DNA of 64,000 bases, taken from Sipunculus nudus. Its lineage: Eukaryota; Annelida; Sipuncula; Golfingiida; Sipunculidae. The position numbers and the translations under genes were made by a program. The first letter of the stretch is position 1. Each line of letters begins with the position of its first letter. The notes beneath the pieces were generated by a model. That model had not been told where the DNA came from, did no database searches, and was given only the letters and a program-made list of their open reading frames with translations. Location: the NCBI GenBank assembly GCA_026874595.1, contig CM049306.1:31706019-31770018 (forward strand). Reading direction: 5' to 3'. Shown one piece after another: positions 35,601 through 47,600 of this stretch.

Positions 35601-38600
35601 ACTTTTTTTCGCAATGCCTGCAGATATTGGCCTAATTTTTGGTGTGTGGGCAGATATTGACCAGTTATAGATCGAGTTCGTGTTTCGTCTTAGTTGACCT
35701 ACTTTTGATTGTTTTACGGCTTCTAAAATGTACAAATGTACATTTATAGCCGTTTTTAGTCCTCAGCTTTTAGGCTGATTGGCTATTGTCGTCACCAAAG
35801 CTGTCCGTTTGTCCGTCTGTCCATCTGTCGTGCCTTCCAGCGTCCGTCCGTCCCGCATCTGTTAACTATTACCTTGTGAGTAGGATATCTCTAAAAGGAT
35901 TCACCTTTAGAATTTTATTTCATCAGTGAAGATGTATATCGATAAAATCTCGGTCAAGTTCGAAGATGGGTGACCTTGACCCATTTTTCTACATTTTAGA
36001 GCTGATTATAGAAAAACACTCAGAAGCTTATATCTCAAGAACCATTGTGTGGATTTTCACAAAACTTACTATGATCATTGGGACTGATGGTCTGTATGTG
36101 CTGCACAATTTTGGTGGGGCCACCCACAATTTCTGATTTTTTAATCAATTTTTATCAGATTTGTCAATTTTGGCCTTGTGAGCGGGATATCTCTAAAAGG
36201 ATTCACCGTTGGAATTTTATTACATCAGTGAAGATGTATATCAACAAAAAATTGGTCAAGTGCAAAGATGGGTCACCTTGACCTATTTTTCTTTGTTTTA
36301 GGGCTGATTATACAAAAACACTCGGAAGCTTATATCTCAGAAACCATTTGGTGGATTGTTATGAAACATGGTACATACCTCTCCAATTTAAATTTATAAC
36401 TGATTATCAGCTTTTGCTAATATTCTAGTTTCGCAATGCAATGCTTACAGTTACTGGCCTGTGGGCACATAATGACCACTCACTGATCGAGCTGCGTTTC
36501 GTCCCAGTTGACCTATTTTTGACCATATGACAGATCCTGAACATAGAAAATTTTATGAAAGACAGAAATTTTTATGAAAAATGCACATGAATGGACTTTT
36601 TTCACAATGCCTGCAGATACTGGCCTGATTTTTTGTGTGTTGCTTGATAATGACCCGTTACAGATAGAGTTTGCATTTTGCCCTTGTTGACCTACTTTTG
36701 ACCATACGACACCTTCTGAACTTAAAAAAAAATTAACAAAATTTAACAAATGTTTCTAATTTGCCCCAGGCGGGGGCATTCGTGTTGTTCCGACACATCT
36801 AGTTTTAATCAAGTTTTATTTTCAGATATCTGTTGTTTTGAAAATTTATAAAATATATTTTTGTGGTAAAAAAATAAACACATCTGTATCCATAATGTGA
36901 TGTTATCTGACATAATAAGGGATAAATGTTGATGCAAAATAAAATTGTGAATCAACTTATATATTCAGATATATATATATATATTTTACTTGCAAATGTA
37001 TAAAATTTATAAACTTGGAAAAAATTATGTAATAACAAAATGAGGATCAAATGCAAACATTTGTTTCTCTTCAGCAGAATTGGGAAAGTGATTGGCTATA
37101 TCCATCTCTCCATCTGTTATAAAATATATAATAATTATGAGTCAGCTTTTTCTCATGTGAGCACTTGAATTGAATTTTGTATCCTCTCTGTGTGTGCAGA
37201 GGTATTGTAACTCCCACCATCTGTTTCAATACTTTTACAGGATTTAGTATTTGTCCCTTTATTCCTAGACATGGGCAGGTACTAGGTATAACCAGATAGA
37301 CTCCCCTGTGAATGATTATTTCAATATTGTTACAGGATTCTATATTAGCACCTGGATTCCTGGACATGGTCAAGTATAGCCAGTCAGAATCTGCAGATGA
37401 GGAGGGTCTCTTGAAGTTTATGAACCTGTGTACAGGTAGCTAGCTCTATCATATCAAATCAAAATCAACACCAGGTGTCATACATATATTACAAATATAA
37501 TATTTTTAGTATTAGTAAATCACTGGTATTATTAGCTCAGCTGACTATAAGTTATCTGAACTATAGTCATGGTCCTTTGTCCTAAGTCTCTCCGGCCATC
37601 CATCCATATGTCCATTAACAGGACATGTTTTGAAACCGTTAGATGTACAAATTTGAAATTCGGCAATTCGGCATACAGTATGATGTCCCCTAAATCTCTT
37701 ACCATACCAAATATTTGGACAGTTTTTTTCCCATTAAAACCCATAGTTACACTTCAAGACTACCATATATCAAAACCACTGATATGATATTGATCATATT
37801 TAATATAACCAATCCTCTATATAGTTCCTATGTACAAACCAGGAACTAGGTTCGTATTTGTCTTTTCTTGAAGTTATGGGCCAGAACATAATGCACTTTA
37901 TAATATTTTTTTAGAAAATATTTTCACTCATTTAACATTAGAATTGTTGAAGCTACAGAGACTTTTAAGCTCAGATGACTGTAAGTCAACTGAGCTATTG
38001 GGATCGGTCAGCTTCTGTCTATCGTCTGTCTCTCTGTCTGTTCATACATCTGTCTGTTAGACTGGTAAGTTTTGGACCTAGAATCCTGTGACTGAATATC
38101 CAGGGAGGTCCATACAAAATCTCCTTGGAAACCTGAAATAAGGTCACTATGACCTATATCCTTAGAACTATTGGGCTCTTAAGAACCCCCTGGAATAATT
38201 AAAAAATTGATACAAAACCTCCAGTATATTGACATTTAATGCATGTTTTGCTCTTGGCTTGAATGTTTACCATGAATAGGGTTGTCCGTTCCTGAAAATT
38301 CGTGTTGCCACTTGCATTTTTTTTTTTATTTTCTTTTTGCCCCTGTTTTTGATACTATGAAATGGCAGCAATTGAGCCCCGTTTCTGTACTGCAGTTTCA
38401 TCTAGTGTTTTGAAACCTGGTGTGTTCATTGATTGAGACGAGTTTCTTCAGTTTCTGAAGTTGGTGATGTTTATTTTCTATTTTTTTTTAGTTTTTTTCC
38501 TTAATTTTGAAACTGCCAAATTATATTGATTATATAAGATTTGCAACTCTGGTTTCATCTACTGTCCTGAAACCTTGTGTGTTATTAGGGCCTCACTTGA

Positions 38601-41600
38601 GTAAGCGAATGCCCTATGGTAATCACCCTATCTGTCCATCTGTCCTTCTGTTTGTCTTTCTGTATTTCTGTGATATTTGTTTCCTGATGATAAATCAAGT
38701 TTGGATTGACATATGGATTTCAAGCTTAACTTATGTATTGCCCACCTTTAATGCAAGAATCATATCAATTTCAGGGTCATGAGGATAAAGGTCAGGGTCA
38801 CCAAACCCACTTATTTAGAAAGCCTGTGGATGCATTTAAGCCAAACTTTTCATCCCAAAATCTTATTGACATTGGGGTCACAAGGTCAAAGATCAAGGTC
38901 ACAGGGGCCGTTTGTTAGCATATTTGTTTCTGGATGATAACTCCAGTTTGAATTGACATATTGGTTTCAGGGTTGGGGCCAGGTACTTGTACCTGTACCT
39001 GTACCTAGGTACACATTTCAGAGTACCTGTACATGTACCTGTACCTGCCAGTCATGAGTAGGAAGTACCTTGTACCTGTACCTGTACCTGGAACTAAAGT
39101 ACTTGTACCTGGTACAAGGTACTCCAGGTACATTTTCATATTTTCATTTTTTTTATTATGCCTCCGCCACAAAGTGGCCGGGGCATATAGTTTTACCCAT
39201 TTCCGTCCTTCCGTTATTCCGTCCTTCCGTCATTCTGAAATCAAACAGTTGTACGGACTTTTTTTCGCAAAGCCTGCAGATATTGGCCTGATTTTTGGTG
39301 TGTGGGCAGATATAGACCAGTTACAGATCGAGTACGCGTTTCGTCCCGGTTGACCTACTTTTGACCGTTTTACAGCTCCTGAACATAGAAAATTTCATGA
39401 AAAATAGAAATTTTCATGACTAATACACATGTACAGACTTTTTTTCTCAATGCCTGCAGATATTGGCCTGATTTTTGGGTTGTAGGCAGATAATGACCAG
39501 TTACAGATCAACTTCGCGTTTTGTCCCAGTTGACCTACTTTTGACTGTTTTACGGCTCCTAAACTTAGAAAATTTCATGAAAAATAGAAATTTTCATGAC
39601 AAATACACATGTAAGGACTTTTTTTCACAATGCCTGCAGATATTGGCCTGATTTTTGGTGTGTAGGCAGATTATGATGAGTTACAGATCAAGTTCGAGTT
39701 TTGTCTCAGTTGACCTACTTTTGACTGTTTTACGGCTCCTAAACTTAGAAAATTTATTGAAAAAAAGAAATTTTCATGACAAATACACATGTATGTACTT
39801 TTTTTCGCAATGCCTGCAGATATTGGCCTGATTTTTGGTGTGTGGGCAGATATTGACCAGTTACAGATCGAGTTCACGTTTTGTCCCGGTTGACCTACTT
39901 TTGACCGTTTTACGGCTCCTGAACATAGAAAATTTCATGAAAAATATGAAATTTCATGACAAATACACATGTACGGACTTTTTTTCGCAATGCCTGCAGA
40001 TATTGGCCTGATTTTTGGTGTGTGGGCAGGTAATGACCAGTTACAGATCAAGTTTGCCTTTTGTCCCGGTTTACCTACTTTTGACCATTTTACGGCTCCT
40101 TAACTTAGAAAATTTCATGAAAAATAGAAATTTTCATGACAAATACACATGTACGGACTTTTTCCCGCAGTGCCTGTAGATATTGGCCTGATTTTTTGTG
40201 TAGGCAGATATTGACTAGTTACAGATCGAGTTCACGTTTTGTCCCAGTTGACCTACTTTTGACCGTTTGATGGTGCTCTAACATAGAAAATTTCATTAAA
40301 AAGTGCACATGTATGGACTTTTTTTCGCAGTGCATGCAGATACGGGCCTGATTTTTGGTGTGTGGGCAGGTAATGACCAGTTACAGATCAAGTTTGCCTT
40401 TTGTCCCGGTTTACCTACTTTTGACCATTTTACGGCTCCTTAACTTAGAAAATTTCATGAAAAATAGAAATTTTCATGACAAATACACATGTACGGACTT
40501 TTTCCCGCAGTGCCTGAAGATATTGGCCTGATTTTTTGTGTAGGCAGATATTGACTAGTTACAGATCGAGTTTTCGTTTCGTCCCAGTTGACCTACTTTT
40601 GACTGTTTTATGGCTCCTGAACATAGAAAATTTCATGTAAAATGTAAATTTTCATGACAAATACACTTGTACAGACTTTTCTTCACAATACCTGCAGATA
40701 TTGGCCTGATTTTTTGTGTGTGGGCAGATAATGACCAGTTACAGATCGAGTTCACGTTTTGTCCCAGTTGACCTACTTTTGACCGTTTGATGGTGCTCTA
40801 ACATAGAAAATTTCATTAATAAGTGCACATGTATGGACTTTTTTTCGCAGTGCATGCAGATACGGGCCTGATTTTTGGTGTGTAGGCAGATAATGACCAG
40901 TTACAGATTGAGTTCTTGTTTTTTCCCAGTTGACCTACTTTTGACCATTTGACTGCTCCTGAACATAGAAAGTTTCATGAAAAATAGAAATTTTCATAAC
41001 AAATGCATATGTTCTGACTTTTTTTCCTCAATGCCTGCAGATACCACCCTGATTTTTTAATGTGTGGGCAGATAATGACAGTTACAGATCGAGTTCGTGT
41101 TTCGTCCTGGTTGACCTACTTTTGATTGTTTTACGGCTCCTAAACATAGAAAATTTCATGAAAGACAGAAATTTTTATGGAAAATGCACATGGACTTTTT
41201 TTCACAATGCCTGCATATACTGGCATTAATTTGGTGTGTGGCTTGATAATGACCAGTTACAGATTGAGTTTGCATTTTGCCCTTGTTGACCTACTTTTGA
41301 CCATACAACACCTACTGAACTTAAAAAAATTTTTCAAAATTTTACAAATGTTTCTAATTTGCCCCAGACGGGGGCATTCGTGTCGTACCGACACATCTAG
41401 TTATTTTTGTTTTTTCTCTTGTAGTATTAAATTTGGTTACCTGTAGTGTAAAATAATCAGCAAGCCATCAGTGTGATAATCTGCTCGTGAATTGAATTGT
41501 TACCACACCTCCAGAATGGTCACGTGTGAAATCAGCTGTAACCACTTATTAATCAAATCATTTGATTATACTATACTTGGTGCACTTAATGAACATTTAG

Positions 41601-44600
41601 TACACAAATATCCTGTTTGTGAAGTATGGTTTCAGAATAATCCCTGTCTTACTGTACTTGGTATACTTAAAGGACTTTCAGTAGACTTGAATTTCATGAT
41701 TGTGAATGTATGGTGTCATACACTACTTGGTGCACTGAATGGACTTTTAATACACTTAAATTTCATTTTTGTGAACGTATGGTGCCATTTAGTTAATAAG
41801 TTCTAAAAAAATATACTTTAGCAAATGACTTCAGTAGTGTTTGACAGAAAAAAGGCATGTTAACTTGCATATACATAAATTTATGCCGTAAAAATGTCTT
41901 TGAAGTGATCCTGAAATAAATGTACCTGTACCTAGGTACTTTCTAAAGTACCTGTACCTGTACCTAGGTACTCTGTGAAAATCAAGTACCTGTACCTGTA
42001 CCTGGCCAATTCACAAGTACCTGTACCTGTACCTAAGTACTTTCACTTGTACCTGGTCCCAACCCTGATTGGTTTCAAACTTATCGATGGCCCGTCAATA
42101 ACCTAAGAACCCTTTTGATTTTGAGGTCAAGGTCACAGGACCCACTTATCTAGAAAGATTGTTGATGCATTGTAGCCAAACTTTTCATTCCAAACCCTCC
42201 ATCTTACACACTTAGGTTACCTGCAAATAGGAGATGAACCTGTTTGACTTTTGGGTCACAAGGACAAAGTCACAGGTGCCATCTGTCCACATATTCTTTT
42301 CTGAATGATAACTCAAGTTTTTGGATTAACATATTGGTTTCAGACATGATTTAAATAAGGCCCAGTATTAAAGTAAGAACCCTTTTTGGGGTCATGAGGT
42401 CAGAGTTCAAGGTCACAGGGTATATGGCGTTCAGTTTTATGTCAAATTACAGTCTGAATCAGGATCCTGATCAAGGTTTGGAATTGTCAGATTCACGATT
42501 AGGATTTGTCAGAACATTATAAATATCTTCTCATAATCAATTTCAGTTGAGCTCTGTGACCCTTAGGTCCCGTGTTTATGATCATTATCAATATGAACAG
42601 TATATGATCACTTTTTAGCTCAGCTGACAATAAGTCATCTGAGCTATAGTCGTGGTCCATTGTCCGTCGTCTGTCCGTCCGTCCATCCGTAGATGTGGCA
42701 CGTTTTGAAACCGTAAGACCTAGGAATCCAAAATTCGGCATAATGTTAGATGTCCCCAAGATCTCCTACCAAGCCGAAAACTGGGTCTTTGCGACTTCGG
42801 TCCTTTGAGAAATTAAGGAAAAACCTAAATTTTTTATTAAAAACCTATTTTCACACTTCAGGACTGCCTAATATCAAAACGACTCATCTGTTTTTCCTCA
42901 TATTTACCATAAATATTCCTCTATATAGTTCCTATGTACATGACAGAAATTATGTCTGTATTATATAATTTAAAAAAGTTATGGGCCCAAACATAATGCA
43001 TTTTGTAAAAAATCAGGAAAGATATTTGATCACTTAACACAAAACATGTTAAAGCTATGGACTTTTTTTCCAGTAATATAACTTTAATCAATCAAAATTA
43101 AATTGTATACCCAAAATTAGATCAAAATCTTTTAAATTTTTTAAAATATTTACAAAAATAAAAAATTGGTACCTTAAATTTAGCCCAACTTTGACCATGG
43201 CACGTTTTTTTCCTGTAAGTACTGTGGATTTAATTTTCACAGCATGTTTTTGTTAGCATTTTGTCTGTTAACATCAAAAATTTGAAACCAGTTGATCAAA
43301 AACTGTAGATTTTATTCAAGTTTTCAAACACCATGTAACATATTGTTTACATCAAGCTAGTGTTATGCAGTTTGCAAGAGCTCAGCTCCCCAGCTTCAGC
43401 TCTCAGTTCCTAAAATTTGGCATACAATTAGATGTCTCCAAAATCCCCTACCATGCCAAGTATTTGGTCACTAGGACTTAATACCTTCGAGATATTAATG
43501 AAAAACTTCATTTTTCCATTAAAAACCCATTGTTACACTTCAAGACTGCCTAATATCAAAACAACTGATCTGACTTTAATCTTATATAATATACATATTT
43601 TTCTATACATTCTCTATGCACATGCCAGATATGATGTCAGTATTGCGTAACTGTTTTAAGTTATGGGCGCAATCATAATGCACTTTGTAAAAAATCAAGA
43701 AATAATTTACTCCCTTAACAAGGAGATTGCCGAAGCTAGAGATTTTTTTGTCAGGGATGTAACATTATTTATTCAAGATTCAATTGAATACCCAAAATTA
43801 GTTCTGAATTTTTCAAATTTTATAAGTTATTAGTATAAATATAAAATTAGTACCTTATATTTTGCTCAACTTTGACCATGGCACGTTTGTTTCCTGTGAG
43901 CACTGTTGATATAATTTTCATGTCATGCACACATAAGGATTTCAGCTTTTTAGTTTAGAAAGCTGAAAGGAATTGGCCAAAAATTGTAGCTTTTGTTAAT
44001 GTTTCTATGAGACCATGTCAGACTTTGGCCCTCTCCAGCCCCTCTTGAGTCACCTGTATGTTGACCTTGTTGAACTTTCAGCAAATTATGCATGCTTGAG
44101 GCCAGGCATTAACTGGGGCTCCAGGCAGCTTATTATATAATGGCCAGCCACAGTTGATCCAGGTGTCCAACCCAACTCATCTAGTAGTTTTAACCAACAA
44201 CATAACAATTAACAATAAATTAATAAATTTGTGTTGGTTTTTAATAACAAATTAAAGAAAAATAGAAAAGGAATTTGTTAGTTTTTAAAAACAGGAAATT
44301 AACTTGCAGTTACTGATGATATAAGAATCTTGTATCGATGGATAGAATGTCATGTATTCCAAATAAAACATGCAGTCACCTGTGGTATTTTTCAGTTCAA
44401 TTTTAATGATAAAAAAGTAAATCATATTATTCATTACTAATGATTGGGGATCATATGAAGGAAATTAATGATAGACAAAGATGCAGTTGATAATATTAAT
44501 CTAGATTCCTACTGTGTCTAGTGTGTACATTGATGTGAAATTAGTCCAAAATGAATATATTACATTTATTTTTTTAAATATAAATAAAAGCCATAAAACC

Positions 44601-47600
44601 AGGTACTTATGATCATTATTTAAATGTGTTAATTTTGTATATTCTGGATTCTCAACATCATTGTTTGGTGAAAACTGAATAAATACCCGACATGGTGCGA
44701 ATAATTTGCAATTTTATTTAAATACGAATATGAATATGTACTCCATTATAAAATTTCTTGCATAAAGAACAGGAATTCAGGTAAAAATGAAAGTATATGA
44801 ATACCAGTGCAAATACTTTCAAAATGTATTCATGAATGCATTCATGAATATATTCTTTAATATTATTTTAATAATCATTTCAGTTATATTTCATTTTAAA
44901 AAATCATAAGATTTCTCTTATTATTTTTAATAAAAATTATATTTTGGACAATATTTGTAATTTTTATAATTAATAGTTAAACTCTTATATTATATGTTCT
45001 GCTATAAGTTATATGGCCAAGTCAAAATCTGTGTGACAATAGTACTCCATTTGTTAATAAAATAAATGAAATCAATCCTCTTCCCTGTCTCCAAAGATAC
45101 CATCAAAATCATACATAAGCTAAACAACAACAACTCATAATACAGCTTATATTTATTACCACACAAAACCAGCACGTGAATCATATCTAAATCATATTTT
45201 TTATCATATATAACAGCTGAGCGCCGTGACCCATAGGTCCCTTGTTTCATGGATAACATGCCCTAATTAAACCATCCATCTTTATTTTTAAATATTCTTG
45301 ATCAGGTTTGACACAGGGATGGTGTGCACTATTCATGAAACAAGTAACAGACCCTGTGTTTGGAAAGGTCACAGATATTTGTAATTTTCTTATCCTTAAT
45401 GTGTAGTCCGTCAGTGATCATCATTTCATTATATGTAATGTTCAGTTGGGAAAAAGAGAAAATATTCAGTACACTGCAGTCATATTCAGGTGATGATAAT
45501 CTATGAAAATATGAATAATGATGTGAGGATTGTGTTAAGATGGTAAATTATTTTTTATTTTCGTTGTTATAGCTGAGAGAGTGTACTCATTCCCAGTGTT
45601 TACCGAGACATTTTGTGAGCAGCTCATAGAAGAGATGAGGCATTTTGAACAAACAGATTTACCTAAGGGAAGACCAAACACAATGAACCAGTATGGGGTA
45701 GGTGTGTTACATTATTGACTATGTTTTAAGTAACCATAACTGAATCAAAACTGACTTTGACCAAAAACAGCCAAAAACAGTATTATATTCTTTTCTCTTC
45801 CTACAAGTACAACACACACTGTCTCACCATGCTTATTATTTGCAATTTTTTCATCATAAAATCTTAACTAAAAACATTATTGCATATTATGCATGGAGGT
45901 ATAATTTTCCAGCTATTTTCTGGTGCATTGAACATCATTTGGAAGGCTGCAAGACCACCAAACTATCAGCCGGTGTTGAGCGATAATAAATTGGTGTTGG
46001 TTTAATTTCGAATTAGATAACATAAAGTTTGATCTGATTTATTGCATTCATTTCAAAATACTTCATATATACCTTTGATGTGGTTTGTAATCCCAGAGAA
46101 CTAATGATATGACAACTGGAATATGCAAAACTGTTCGGGTTTTTGACATTGTTTGATACCATTGTTACTTGGGCCAGACTTTTTTAATTTTTTGGTTTAC
46201 AAACCCGCCGACCTCCGATTTCCTCATTTCAGAAAAAAAATAAAATTGGCATTTTGACTTTTTTTCCTTTTATATTACGTCGCCGAATCCAGCACGGTTG
46301 TTGACAAATGAAGTGTTTAGTGACCATGTGTATTAGATCACCTCAAACTTTAGAACTCTTTTGATTGGTTAATAAGGTCACTTTCTTAATGACAGATGGA
46401 GGGTTTAAGCCAATCAAAATAGGGTATCCTTGGGCCATAAATGCAATTGATTGGCCATCAAGTAGTCAAAAGATTCAGCAGGGAATTGAGTTTTCAAAGT
46501 TCGTTTTCTGCACTACAGTACATTTTCAAACCAGCGTTTAGGTCATATTTGTTAAACATATTTGTTATAGATAGATGTGAATTGGAAAAGAAAATTAGTT
46601 TGGTTGCATAGCGGCTTTACCAGCTTGCCACTGTTAATAACTTGCTGGATATACACACAAATTTACTTCTTAAGACTAATTATTGCACTCAAAGTCAGAC
46701 CCTATTAATTACTGCGAATCGGCTAAGTTTCACAAGTTTATCCTTAAAAATATTATAACTTGTCAAAACTTAAAAATGTAGTCTTGTAACGCTTAAAAGA
46801 AAATTACTGAACAGATGAAATTATATACTGGATGAGCTCGTCATGTACTCTTTGAAAACTCCAGGAATTCTCAGGGTTTCTGCAGTATTTCCAACTATCT
46901 GTAGTCTTAGTGGCACGGTTTTATGTGAAGCGTTGCAGCGCATTGGCTTTGCGGATATTTTTATAGTCAAAACAAAAGCAAGCTAAAATGAAAGCCATTT
47001 AAAATGCAGAAACTTTGAAAGGATTCATTTAATTTTTCCAAATGGATGTGATGGAAGCTTTGATGTGTATGGATGCCGAAAAGCAATTCCGGACTGACAG
47101 TGGCCAAGTGACGGCATTTAAAATGAGTACGGTACGTACTGTCACGGCCATGGTAGGAAATGCAGATGAATAAATAAAGATTATTAATACTTTTTAAAAT
47201 TTTTAAATAGTTGAATAATTCAATGTGATCTCCAATGGAAACCTCACTTTATTAGCAGTTGTTGTATATTCAAAGGACTGTCAAACATGCGCAACACCAA
47301 AAAGGAAAGGTCATGGTCATGAATCAAACAACTCGCGTTCCATGTTGTTAACATTTGATTAACAATAGGCGAATAGCTGCAAGTCGCATATTGTCATTGT
47401 ATTGTCATTCACGACTGAAAAATAAAAACTGCAGTCTATCATGCTAGCAGTGAATATTTAGTTTTCTCCTTGCATATCTGACAAAAAATTTATTATTTTA
47501 TATTTGTATAAGTGTTTGACTAGTCTTTAATTTGTAAAACTTTATAAAATAGACAGTTAACTTGGCAGGGACAGTGACTGAATTTTTATTTCAGGTGTGT

